DNA of 64,000 nucleotides from Bacteroides sp. (GTDB taxonomy: Bacteria; Bacteroidota; Bacteroidia; Bacteroidales; Muribaculaceae): assembly GCA_014802435.1 (NCBI GenBank), contig JAAVCG010000005.1, positions 124,001 through 188,000 of the forward strand, in the 5' to 3' direction. The first letter of the stretch is position 1, and every line of letters begins with the position of its first letter. Shown here one piece after another: positions 1 through 7,987 of the stretch. A model generated the notes under the pieces. The model saw only the letters and a list, made by a program, of their open reading frames with translations, was not told the DNA's origin and made no database searches. The position numbers and the translations under genes are program-made.

Positions 1-1926
1 GTCTTCATTGAAGAGGTTATTGACGGCAAATTTGAGATTGAGTTCCACCGGCTTGAGGCGCAGGGTGTTTTCCAGGCTGACGTTGCTCATGAAGTAGGGC
101 GGAAGATACCCGGTCAGCGATTGGGAGTCAGTCGACATTGTGTATCTGCGCGAATAGTGGTTCCATTTATAAGTAAAAGCCCAGCGGCGCCAGCTCAGGC
201 GTCCGATTATCGAGGCTGATACTCGAGGCTGATAGGGGAGCTGACGCCCGATGGAGCGGTCGGCCTCCGAGACCGGTTCGCCCCGGTTGATTGACGGGGT
301 CCAGCTCAGGGAGCCACTGAGGTCAAGAAGCCAGTCATCAGTAGGGCGCCAGAGCATGTCGGCTTTCGCCTCTATGCCATAAGAATGGACTTTCTTGACG
401 TTTTTCGGTGAGAAGTAGCCCCTTGGAGTGGGGAGCCAGAGAATCCAGTTATTCACATAATTTTCAAACCATGACAGGGTGGCCGACATATTAATATGCT
501 GGCTCAGGGGGAGAGCACACGCTGCTCCTACGTCATAATTCACACCCTTTTCATCCTTAAGGTTAGGATTTCCCCCGGGAAGAAAATACAGGTCATTTAG
601 CGAGGGTATGCGGTGATTTCTTGCCGCTGACGCCTTCAGGGTCAGATTTGAGGGCTTATGTATGAGCCAGTCGGCAAAGAGAGCGGGAGTGAAGGGAGTC
701 AGCCTGGAGCCGGCAAGTTCCTGCCTGAGAGTTACCCCCAGGCCTACGGGGGAAACGGGTTGCCAGCGGGCGGTCAGCGCTGCCGCGAGCTCCAATCGCG
801 AGCGGTCAAAGCCGCCGTGAGTGAGCAAGTCAGAAGCTAAGACCATGTTCTCATCGGCGGTCAGCGCGGCATTCAACATCAGGTTCTGACGGACAAAGAA
901 GTCGGCTTCAATGGAGGCGGAGATGGTGTGTTGCCGCGAACGGGAGCGCGCCATGCTGACACTCATTCCGGCGGCAACGTCGCGGCGATAGTCATAGCGC
1001 CTGAGGGCATACTCATAGCCCAGCCGGGCTTTCAGTTGCCGGTTATGTTTGGGAACGACCAATGAGGCGGTTGCCCGCAGGGTGCGTTCTCGGTTAAGGT
1101 TAAGGAATTCGGATTCAGAGCCATAGTCAGTGGTCAGCATTGGCAGATGGCGGCGGAGATTGGAATACCATGCTGCTAATTGAATGCGGGCGCCTGACGT
1201 GGACGTAAAGTATGCTTCCTGCATCAGATGGAGGTCAGCATAGGCGCCGCTGCGGTTGCGTTCGCGGGGATGGTATTGACCGATGATGTTAAAGTCAGAG
1301 TCGTAGATATTGACTTTCTTGTCATGGTTGGTAAAGGGGTATCGGTTAGGCGATGAGGAGAAGGCGACCCTTGTTTTCAGCTGCCATGACGCCGTTGCAT
1401 AGCTCAATTTTGCAAACTCATCAAAGGCGCGGAATGAGCCTATTCCCTGAGAATATTGGGCATGGAAGCCGGTTTCCGTTTCGGGCGCGGAGCTGAGGCT
1501 GACGGACCCTCCGAGTCCGCCGGAGCCGAGGGCTACTGAAGTAGCTCCATGGCTCACTTCCGCGCGGTCCATGAAGAAGGCCGGTATGGCTGAAAAGTCA
1601 GTCATCCCTGACATGGGGCTGTTGAGGCGCAATCCATTCCAGCTGACGCGGGTATGGGCGGCAGAAGTGCCGCGGATGCTGACGGTTGAGAGGGTGGCTC
1701 GCCCGTGATTCTTGACAAACAGAGAGGAATTAAATGCGAGGATATCGGCCATGGAGAGCGCGGCGTTATCTTTCAGGGCAAGGGAGTCAAGGCGGGTTAT
1801 TTGAGCGCCGATGCCGGAGAGCGGACGCCGCGCGGTGACAGTCACCTCATTAAGGCTTCGCGGGCGCTCTCCGCGGGCCCCCATTGCCGCAACGAATACT
1901 GCCGATATCAGGGCTATACGCTTCAT
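1..1926 (-). CDS. btuB: BtuB-like TonB-dependent outer membrane receptor (3' end outside window)
   Basis: Outer membrane beta-barrel that would import cobalamin (or another cobamide) using TonB energy. The reading frame is open from the ATG at 1926 to the window edge, 642 codons, so the C-terminus is missing. Residues 1-18 look like a signal peptide, and a TonB-box-like stretch (NEVTVTARRP) follows at about residues 26-35. The plug domain follows, with RGTSAAHTRVSWNG and GLGGSVSL, then alternating barrel strands (for example LRQELAGSRLTPF and the late SLENTLRLKPVELN). The start overlaps the stop of the BtuG-like gene by 4 bp (ATGA), and the locus sits under a cobalamin riboswitch, which is the main reason for assigning B12 as substrate. 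The receptor fold is certain; the exact corrinoid is inference. Confidence 0.85.
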   Translation of the reverse strand, partial: MKRIALISAVFVAAMGARGERPRSLNEVTVTARRPLSGIGAQITRLDSLALKDNAALSMADILAFNSSLFVKNHGRATLSTVSIRGTSAAHTRVSWNGLRLNSPMSGMTDFSAIPAFFMDRAEVSHGATSVALGSGGLGGSVSLSSAPETETGFHAQYSQGIGSFRAFDEFAKLSYATASWQLKTRVAFSSSPNRYPFTNHDKKVNIYDSDFNIIGQYHPRERNRSGAYADLHLMQEAYFTSTSGARIQLAAWYSNLRRHLPMLTTDYGSESEFLNLNRERTLRATASLVVPKHNRQLKARLGYEYALRRYDYRRDVAAGMSVSMARSRSRQHTISASIEADFFVRQNLMLNAALTADENMVLASDLLTHGGFDRSRLELAAALTARWQPVSPVGLGVTLRQELAGSRLTPFTPALFADWLIHKPSNLTLKASAARNHRIPSLNDLYFLPGGNPNLKDEKGVNYDVGAACALPLSQHINMSATLSWFENYVNNWILWLPTPRGYFSPKNVKKVHSYGIEAKADMLWRPTDDWLLDLSGSLSWTPSINRGEPVSEADRSIGRQLPYQPRVSASIIGRLSWRRWAFTYKWNHYSRRYTMSTDSQSLTGYLPPYFMSNVSLENTLRLKPVELNLKFAVNNLFNED

Positions 1927-2981
1927 TTCCAGCAGAAATAAGTTGGGGTTACCCCGGCATAAAACCGGGAAATCAGCTCGCCCGACGGGCTATAGCGGTA
2001 AATCATTCCCGGTTGCTGATAATCAATGGCATCGGCAAGATAAATCTCGTCAGAGCGGGGGTCAACGGCGAGGGCATAATAGATTGTGCGGCGGGAGGGA
2101 ATCAGAGGCGCGGAGGGGAGGGTGGTGGCGTCGGACGGCATTGACCAGACATCGTCATTTATCCAGTAGAGAGTCGCTCCGTCGGCGCTCACTGTCAGGT
2201 CGCGGGGAGAGTCTCCGAGTTTGAAGTCCATGCGGAGTTCTATGGTCATTGACTCGGGGTCAATGCGGAAAATGGCGGGCGTTTCATATCCCGCCGGGGA
2301 GCCGTCATATCCTCCGTCGGTGATGGTCCATAACTTCCCGTTGGCGTCCATTACCAGTGAGTTAGGCTGGAGTCCCACTTCCACTTGTTTGTCAACCGCG
2401 TCACGCTCGGAGTCAATTCTGATAATCCGGTTTTGATAGCTCCAGCAGTTGCAGTAGACGAATTTGCCGCTCTGAATCATCTGTTCGGATGAACCGACTG
2501 ATGCTTCCATCCCGGGGATTGTTATGGCGCCGGTAACTGAGTAGGTCTGAGGATTGAAGATTATGATTCGGTTGTCCCAGAGCTGACTGATATAGGCTTT
2601 TTCAGGAGTGACGAAATGGACATAGCGGGGCGATGTCAGCCCTTCCACTCGTCCGGTTTCGCGGAGCGAGGTGAGGTCAATGGCAAAGACTGCATGGGAA
2701 TTATTAACGGCAATCCAGCCTCGGTTTCCGCCGATTGTCATTGACTGGGCAACATCGCCTAACTTCATTCCGTTAGCTCGATAGAATACCTCGTTTTCCA
2801 CCTGCCCCGTTGCCGGGTCATAGAAGCTCAGAGTGGCGTTGCCATATTGGAAATTACCCTCGCAGACAATAAAAAGACCCTGCGGCGGGCAGGAAAATAC
2901 TTCCTCCTCGCCGTAGTCCCAGCGCATACATCCGGTCAGGGTCAGCAGCAGGGTTGAAATCAGAGCTCCTTGAATCCGCAA
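1923..2981 (-). CDS. btuG: BtuG-like surface beta-propeller lipoprotein (DUF5074/YncE type)
   Basis: Likely surface lipoprotein that captures cobalamin and hands it to the BtuB receptor, as described for Bacteroides BtuG. The 352-residue product has a lipobox ending in Cys18 (LTLTGC), followed by acidic residues typical of Bacteroidetes lipoprotein surface export. Repeated propeller blades are visible: GNATLSFYDPATGQ, RGWIAVNNSHAVFAIDL, KAYISQLWDNRIIIFNPQ, KLWTITDGGYDG and ATLYWINDDVW. The start is a TTG that lies inside the previous gene (22 bp overlap); it gives a complete signal peptide, whereas the next Met lies beyond the lipobox. It overlaps the receptor start by 4 bp. Propeller lipoprotein is secure; cobalamin binding rests on the riboswitch and the BtuB partner. 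Confidence 0.8.
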   Translation of the reverse strand: MRIQGALISTLLLTLTGCMRWDYGEEEVFSCPPQGLFIVCEGNFQYGNATLSFYDPATGQVENEVFYRANGMKLGDVAQSMTIGGNRGWIAVNNSHAVFAIDLTSLRETGRVEGLTSPRYVHFVTPEKAYISQLWDNRIIIFNPQTYSVTGAITIPGMEASVGSSEQMIQSGKFVYCNCWSYQNRIIRIDSERDAVDKQVEVGLQPNSLVMDANGKLWTITDGGYDGSPAGYETPAIFRIDPESMTIELRMDFKLGDSPRDLTVSADGATLYWINDDVWSMPSDATTLPSAPLIPSRRTIYYALAVDPRSDEIYLADAIDYQQPGMIYRYSPSGELISRFYAGVTPTYFCWK

Positions 2982-3760
2982 ACTTCAGTTGAGATTTCGC
3001 CGAGGGAGCCCGCCTGGGCGTTGACGGCCGTTTGCACTTTGATGAAGTCAACAGGGCTATCGAGGCGGAACTCAGTCCACTGCTTATCCGTGTCAGAGCC
3101 GTTATTATCCACGTAACCCCATGGGTAAGGCTTATGATTCCATCGCCCGTTTTCCTCAACGGAGAGCGAGGGCAGGAGTGTCCCCGAGAGCGTATAAGAG
3201 TCGGCTGCAATCCATTCGGGATAATAATAATCCTGCTTATGGAAGGCCGCCACATAGGCAATCTCTCCTTGATTACCGAGATTATCGGTCCACTTGACGG
3301 GACTGTTTGGCTCCAAGGGGCGATAATAAGTCACCTGATAGTCAGTAATGGCATCGGCTTCCTCGCTGTGGGGGAGTTCAAGCCAGGCGCCATCATCAGG
3401 CAGTCCGTTAGAGTTGGCGTCAACCATCACGTAGACAATTCCGGGCTCGTTTGAGCCGGCAAAGCTGTTGCCCTTGATGGCAAAATTGGAGACGCTATGG
3501 CCAAAATCAGCTATGATATAGCCGCCAAAACCGCCCAGGGAGACGTATTTTTCCTGAGATATTCTGTCTTCTGCCCAGGCTATTGCTTCCTCGGGGGTGG
3601 AGACGTCCATTCCTTCATTAATAAACTGTCCGGGGGCGGGAGTGTATTCAAGAATATGGAATTGTCCGCGCTGACGTCCGGATTCTTCCGGCTCGCTGTT
3701 GTCGCTGCAGGAGGAGAGAAATCCTGCAGCAGCCATCAGCAATAGTAGTTTCTTATCCAT
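2960..3760 (-). CDS. Surface lipoprotein of the B12 locus (cell-surface protein family)
   Basis: A 266-residue exported lipoprotein: residues 1-18 form a type II signal peptide with lipobox SSC and a Ser/Asn/Glu-rich tether after it. The mature part starts with EYTPAPGQFINEG and has aromatic and Asn-rich segments typical of a beta-sandwich (GGYIIADFGHSV, GSNEPGIVYVMVDANSNGLPDDGAWLEL, WGYVDNNGSDTD). Similar cell-surface proteins are found beside BtuB/BtuG genes in Bacteroidetes (from memory, not verified). The second gene of the riboswitch-controlled operon, it begins 16 bp after the DUF4465 gene and overlaps the propeller gene by 22 bp. Its job in corrinoid capture is inferred only from position. 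No catalytic motif was recognised. Confidence 0.75.
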   Translation of the reverse strand: MDKKLLLLMAAAGFLSSCSDNSEPEESGRQRGQFHILEYTPAPGQFINEGMDVSTPEEAIAWAEDRISQEKYVSLGGFGGYIIADFGHSVSNFAIKGNSFAGSNEPGIVYVMVDANSNGLPDDGAWLELPHSEEADAITDYQVTYYRPLEPNSPVKWTDNLGNQGEIAYVAAFHKQDYYYPEWIAADSYTLSGTLLPSLSVEENGRWNHKPYPWGYVDNNGSDTDKQWTEFRLDSPVDFIKVQTAVNAQAGSLGEISTEVCGFKEL

Positions 3761-3776
3761 TAGTGGATTGGCAGTT

Positions 3777-4718
3777 TTAGCGAATAACCTTGAGGGAAGC
3801 GTTGCCTGACTTAATCAGATAGACGCCGGCGGGAGCGGAACCCAGGTCCAGATGTCCGGACTCAGAAGAGCCAATCAGGCGTCCGGCGCAGTCATAGGCG
3901 GCGATGAAGCCGTTGGCGGAGGCCACTTGGCTTGCGCTGTCATATTTCAGGCCGGAAGCTTTAACTTGGGCAATTGACGTTTCAGGAGCCGTTTCGGCTG
4001 AGATGTTGTCCATTGCAAAGTAGCAGGGAGTGTTGATTCCCCATTCGCCCTTGTCAGTGCTGTCAATGGTGAAATAGAGCTGATTGACGGCGCCAAGAGA
4101 GCTTAGGTCAACGTATTTCCATCCGCGGTTAATCGTCAGGTCAGCATCCGCAAATGAAGCCAGGGTGATTTCTACGGTTTTTTCATTTTCAGCAGCATCA
4201 ACGCCGTGAACGGTCAGCGTCAGTCGGTCGCCATCATTAAACGGACGGCAATAGGCATCGCCCTGCTCAACGGTATAGTAAGTGTAAGAGGTCAAATTAA
4301 AGTATGCGCCTTTAACGTTATGGGCCATGCCGTCCGTAAAGGTCATGGAGCAGGCTTTTTCGCCATAGAAAGCGCCATAAAAGCCAATCAGATAAGGCGC
4401 CTCGGGGTTAACGCCTCCGGAGGCCATGTTTGAGAACTGATAGGTCAGGAAATTGTCGCGAAAGGAGTTATCGGCTGAGTTTGAGGCCGTAAACCCGTTC
4501 CATGACATCCATTCGCTGTTGGCATTGTGAGCGAATCGGAAAATCTGGCTCTCCAGTGAAGAGACGGCGTCATTGTAAGTTTCAGACCAAGCTCCCGTTT
4601 CGGCATTGAACTGCAGGGGAGTGTCAGCCTTTGAAAGGTCGAGGACACTGAGGTCAGAGGCAGCCGAGGCTGAAAGCGCGCAAGCGGCAAGCAGTGATGA
4701 GAAAATCAGCTTTTTCAT
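3777..4718 (-). CDS. Secreted DUF4465-type protein with T9SS-like C-terminal domain
   Basis: A 313-residue secreted protein, first gene after the cobalamin riboswitch. Residues 1-19 are a signal peptide ending in SASA with no lipobox Cys. The main domain (about 35-245) has the DUF4465 pattern: WSETYND, a long Trp/Phe-rich stretch with WNGFTASN, GVNPEAPYLIGFYGAF, YFNLTSYTYY and the end YFAMDNISAE. The last about 65 residues (GFIAAYDCAGRLIG then DLGSAPAGVYLIKSG) resemble a type IX secretion sorting domain, which would attach it to the cell surface. DUF4465-type proteins are, as I recall, found in Bacteroidetes B12 loci and may bind corrinoids; that link is established knowledge held with moderate certainty, and cobamide binding here is inferred. 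Confidence 0.78.
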   Translation of the reverse strand: MKKLIFSSLLAACALSASAASDLSVLDLSKADTPLQFNAETGAWSETYNDAVSSLESQIFRFAHNANSEWMSWNGFTASNSADNSFRDNFLTYQFSNMASGGVNPEAPYLIGFYGAFYGEKACSMTFTDGMAHNVKGAYFNLTSYTYYTVEQGDAYCRPFNDGDRLTLTVHGVDAAENEKTVEITLASFADADLTINRGWKYVDLSSLGAVNQLYFTIDSTDKGEWGINTPCYFAMDNISAETAPETSIAQVKASGLKYDSASQVASANGFIAAYDCAGRLIGSSESGHLDLGSAPAGVYLIKSGNASLKVIR

Positions 4719-4844
4719 TTTAGTTATGTTTTGTTTGGTGTTTGGTGTTAAGCGTTATAAGAGTGTTTTTGACACCAAGCGGGAACATAAGCCATTATGA
4801 ATAGCCGAATCATTGCTGCCCATAATCCCGCAGGCATCGCATGA

Positions 4845-5012
4845 AAGAGAGGGATAGCAGCAGGTTTTCTGACTTGTCCCGGACATGGTCAACGCCTTCT
4901 CAAAGCCGACTATGGCCTCAATGGCTAAATGTTGACCCTCCTTATGGATGGGACTTACAGCAGCGGGTACTGTTCCGGATTCTAACCGGATTCCCTAAAT
5001 CTGCACCTTCTT
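4845..5012 (-). promoter_or_regulatory. Cobalamin (AdoCbl-type) riboswitch
   Basis: Read on the minus strand this leader contains the hallmark cobalamin aptamer blocks: GGGAATCCGG, then GAATCCGGAACAGTACCCGC, GCTGCTGTAAGTCC, and the B12 box at about 4857-4880 with GTCAGAAAACCTGCTG. A further small hairpin (CTGC/GCAG arms, about 4816-4834) lies downstream and may be the switching hairpin that kisses the aptamer. It sits between a Bacteroidetes promoter (5019-5050) and the DUF4465 gene, so it should lower expression of the four-gene uptake locus when cobalamin is plentiful. The edges are approximate. Confidence 0.95.
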
Positions 5013-5018
5013 TACGCC

Positions 5019-5050
5019 GCAAAGTTACGAAAATAAATTAAAAATGCAAA
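5019..5050 (-). promoter_or_regulatory. Promoter of the B12 uptake operon
   Basis: Minus-strand TAACTTTGC at 5019-5027 matches the Bacteroidetes -7 element TAnnTTTG. A TTTG at 5047-5050 is 19 bp upstream and matches the -33 element. Transcription would start around 5010, at the 5' edge of the riboswitch aptamer. Confidence 0.7.
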
Positions 5051-5175
5051 ATACAAATTTATATTTGATTTCATCGACGGCTACTCCTATGACTGCACAA
5101 ACGCCGGGGCCATCGAGGTTACGTCTACGACTTCATTTCAATGACTCATGCGTCTATGCCTTTTCCCTAAAATGG

Positions 5176-5769
5176 TTATGGAATCCAGTAATAAGGAGAC
5201 TTTTTCCGATGCTCAACAACCCATTCTCTCAGACTATCAAGGGTACTTATGTTGTCAGCTATCACGGCTTCGTAGTATTCCACTCCATGAATTATTTCAT
5301 CCTCCGGAGTTTCAAATTTCAGCCGTAGGATTGTGTCTCTCTGCGTATTGGTAATGGTTGCCATGATTCTTTCAGCCATATTCTCGAAGAATCCATCATA
5401 TTCTGTTCCTTCCTCAATATGGATGATGTCAAACTTCCAGTTTTCACCATCTTTAGACTGATACTTGACGTGCCATGCCATACAATGTTCATCAGTATGC
5501 AGTCCGTTGATGCTTGTTATCTCGATAACACCCGGCAATGAGGAGATTTTTGCAGCTATTGCAAAAGTACTCTCTTCTGTGATATTTTTTGAATAGACAT
5601 GGATGTCTATATCGTTATGAGTGACCAAAAGTCCCATTTTAAGAGACCCAATCAGATTGACCCGGCAACCTGCGGACTCCCATATTTGTGGAATGCCGGA
5701 TTCCAGAAAGACCCTATGAGCCTTTGCTTGATTGGCTAATGCCAATGAGTTAATTTCTTCCTGATTCAT
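5176..5769 (-). CDS. Stand-alone nucleotidyltransferase-fold protein
   Basis: A 197-residue protein with the polymerase-beta-type nucleotidyltransferase signature: GS at 41-42 (LIGSLKMG), Asp53 and Asp55 in HNDIDIHVYS, and a third candidate metal ligand Asp114 in WKFDIIHIEE. All three catalytic acids are therefore present. I chose the ATG at 5769 because a promoter -7 element lies at 5793-5801, so the longer possible reading frame would begin at or before the transcription start. It stands alone between the ABC operon and the B12 locus and is visibly AT-richer than its neighbours, suggesting acquisition. Substrate is unknown; a minimal nucleotidyltransferase of a defence or antitoxin-like type is possible but no partner gene is adjacent. 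Confidence 0.7.
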   Translation of the reverse strand: MNQEEINSLALANQAKAHRVFLESGIPQIWESAGCRVNLIGSLKMGLLVTHNDIDIHVYSKNITEESTFAIAAKISSLPGVIEITSINGLHTDEHCMAWHVKYQSKDGENWKFDIIHIEEGTEYDGFFENMAERIMATITNTQRDTILRLKFETPEDEIIHGVEYYEAVIADNISTLDSLREWVVEHRKKSPYYWIP

Positions 5770-5792
5770 TTTTGTTGCGATTAAATAAATCT

Positions 5793-5828
5793 GCAAAGTT
5801 ACAAAAATTCTGTGACATAACAATCAAA
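5793..5828 (-). promoter_or_regulatory. Promoter of the nucleotidyltransferase gene
   Basis: TAACTTTGC at 5793-5801 on the minus strand fits the -7 consensus, with TTTG at 5825-5828 as a -33 candidate, 23 bp away and so longer than the usual spacing. The expected transcript start is about 17 nt before the ATG at 5769. Confidence 0.5.
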
Positions 5829-5838
5829 TTAATATTTT

Positions 5839-6927
5839 TTAGGTGGTTTTCTTGTAGGTGAGGGCGGCGAGGGTGCAGGTGGCGAGGGCGAGGGCGGCGA
5901 GGGCAGTGAATTGAGGCCATAGGGCAGTGAGGGGAGTGGCCTTCAGATAGATTGAGCGCATGATTTCAACAAAATAGCGCGGAGGAATGAAGAGAGTGAA
6001 GGCCTGAGCCCATTGCGGCATGGAGCTGATAGGGGTTAACAGGCCGCTCATGAGTTGAAAAATCATGATGAAGGCAAACATGACGAAGATGCTTTGCATC
6101 ATGGTTGCCGATTTATTGGCAATGGTCACTCCGATTCCTGACATGACTAATGAAAATAAAACGGTGGCGCCGAAGATGCCGAGTATGCTCCCCTGAGGAG
6201 CAAGCCCATAGACGAGATAACCGATAGTCATCCCGACGGCGACGACCAGGAGGCTGACAACCCAGAAGATTATCAGTTTTGACAAGACGAAGGTCATGCG
6301 GCTGACGGGGCTGACGTTCATTGCTTCAATCGTTCCGGTCTCTTTTTCGCTGACAAGATTCAGCGCCGGGAGGAATCCGCAGATAATGATAATCAGCACC
6401 ACCATGATGGCGGGAATCATGTAATTGCGATACTCCAAAGTCGGGTTGTAACGGTTGATGACGCTTGGGCGGTTTGCTTTGATTTCGGTTCCTTGCTCGC
6501 CAAGCCATTGACTGAGGGTAAGAGAAACGGAACTGACAACATATTGAGCGCCGAGCATACCTTTAGTGGCATTGACTCCGTTTGCTTCAACGTCAAGACT
6601 TTCAGGGTTTTGCTCAAAGTTCTGCGGAATTGTCAGAATGACGTCGGAAGTGCCGTTTTCCACTTCAGTCATTGCCTCGGAATGAGTTGAACAGACGGAG
6701 TTGACACATAGTCCTTCGGCGGCATTGAGGTCACGGATAATTCGGGAGGAAAGTATTGACCGGTCATTATCAACGACTGTAATCCCTACGTTTTTAACAT
6801 CGAGAGAGGCTATGAGCGGCAACACGAGCATGACCATAACGGGCATGGCAATAATCACTCGGATAATGAGCGGGTTACGTCTCATCAGTTTCAGTTCCTT
6901 TCGGAGCAATGCTGCGAGTATTCTCAT
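5839..6927 (-). CDS. ABC-2 type efflux permease, YbhR-like
   Basis: A 362-residue inner membrane permease of a drug-type ABC exporter. The topology is that of the ABC-2 family: one N-terminal membrane helix (about 22-42, VIIAMPVMVMLVLPLIA), a large periplasmic domain (about 45-165), then five or so C-terminal helices from about 170 (IMVVLIIIICGFLPALNLV onward). The conserved loop EKETGTIEAMNVSPVSR after the second helix is the coupling region that contacts the ATPases. It is the last gene of the operon and pairs with the upstream permease, 13 bp away, as YbhS and YbhR do in E. coli. Substrate is not evident from sequence. Confidence 0.88.
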   Translation of the reverse strand: MRILAALLRKELKLMRRNPLIIRVIIAMPVMVMLVLPLIASLDVKNVGITVVDNDRSILSSRIIRDLNAAEGLCVNSVCSTHSEAMTEVENGTSDVILTIPQNFEQNPESLDVEANGVNATKGMLGAQYVVSSVSLTLSQWLGEQGTEIKANRPSVINRYNPTLEYRNYMIPAIMVVLIIIICGFLPALNLVSEKETGTIEAMNVSPVSRMTFVLSKLIIFWVVSLLVVAVGMTIGYLVYGLAPQGSILGIFGATVLFSLVMSGIGVTIANKSATMMQSIFVMFAFIMIFQLMSGLLTPISSMPQWAQAFTLFIPPRYFVEIMRSIYLKATPLTALWPQFTALAALALATCTLAALTYKKTT

Positions 6928-6940
6928 GGAAACGGGAAGA

Positions 6941-7987
6941 TTAGCGGGTTTTGAATTTTTTGATGGCGATGACCAGGATGAGCAAGGTCATGAAGCCGAG
7001 GATAGTCACTTCATGGACAATATAACTGACGGGAAGCTGCTGAATCATCAGCTTCTTGAGTGCGGAGATATACCATCGGGCAGGGATTATTGATGATAAC
7101 CACTGGAGCACCTGCGGCATATTGTCAATCGGGAAGAGCATCCCGGAAAAGAAGATGATGGGAATCATGAAGATCATGGCGGAGACAATCAGTGCGGCCA
7201 ATTGGGTGCTGACGATTGATGATACCAGTAGCCCGATTGAGAGCGCAAGGACAATATAGAGCATCGAGAGCAAGATAACATTGAAAACCGAGGCGTTAAG
7301 CGGAATGTCCAGAAGTCCGTATGAAAGCCCTAACATAGCTGCCAGAATGATGCATGACAGGACGAAATAGGGGACAAGTTTGCCAATGATAATCATTGCG
7401 GGTCTTATCGGGGAGACCAGGAGCAGATTCATTGTGCCTGATTCTTTTTCGCTTACGATGGAGACGGATGTCATGATTGCACAGACAAGGATGAAAATCA
7501 TTCCCATAATTCCGGGCACGAAGTTATAGGAGCTCTTGAGCCGGGGATTATAGAGAGTGCGGGTTGTCACCAAGGAGTTTCCCGCGGGTTCAATCAGTCC
7601 CGTCAGATAGGCGGTGGCGGTTTTCGCCATATTTGGATTGGAGGCGTCGACGATGATTTGATATTCAGTCTGAGCGTCGGATTGACGCATGACGAGTCCG
7701 GCATCTGCGTCGCCCCTCTTCATGGCGTCGTCAAGCTCCTCCACCGTTGCTAATCCAATGAAGGTAAAATAGCTGTTGACCTCCATTTTCTTGAGGATTT
7801 CTCGGCTTTTGTCTGAATGAAAGTCAATAACTGCCATCACGTTGATATTATTTACCTCCGTCGAGATAGCATAACCAAACAGGAGCAGGAGCACCAAGGG
7901 CATAAGGATGGTAATCAAAGCCGTGCGGCGGTCACGGATAATATGGAGAAACTCCTTTTTGACCAGTGAGATCAGAGTATTGTTCAT
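6941..7987 (-). CDS. ABC-2 type efflux permease, YbhS-like
   Basis: A 348-residue permease, partner of the downstream one. A first membrane helix at about 22-42 (ALITILMPLVLLLLFGYAI), a periplasmic domain, and C-terminal helices beginning around 155 (GIMGMIFILVCAIMTSVSIV) are clear. The EKESGTMNLLLVSPIRP segment is the ATPase-coupling loop characteristic of the family. The start overlaps the upstream ATPase gene by 4 bp, implying translational coupling. Two different permeases plus two different ATPase domains suggest a heterodimeric exporter. Confidence 0.88.
   Translation of the reverse strand: MNNTLISLVKKEFLHIIRDRRTALITILMPLVLLLLFGYAISTEVNNINVMAVIDFHSDKSREILKKMEVNSYFTFIGLATVEELDDAMKRGDADAGLVMRQSDAQTEYQIIVDASNPNMAKTATAYLTGLIEPAGNSLVTTRTLYNPRLKSSYNFVPGIMGMIFILVCAIMTSVSIVSEKESGTMNLLLVSPIRPAMIIIGKLVPYFVLSCIILAAMLGLSYGLLDIPLNASVFNVILLSMLYIVLALSIGLLVSSIVSTQLAALIVSAMIFMIPIIFFSGMLFPIDNMPQVLQWLSSIIPARWYISALKKLMIQQLPVSYIVHEVTILGFMTLLILVIAIKKFKTR

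Noticed and set aside
2854..3261. Alternative minus-strand frame across the 2960-3760 lipoprotein
   Set aside because: It is a shadow frame: the competing frame has a signal peptide, lipobox and operon overlap, this one has none.
5052..5117. Short coding-like stretch on the plus strand (about 22 codons reading DGYSYDCTNAGAIEV) in the gap before the riboswitch promoter
   Set aside because: There is no start codon in frame (a TAA lies just upstream) and the stretch is too short to identify; it may be a remnant of a lost gene but cannot be supported.
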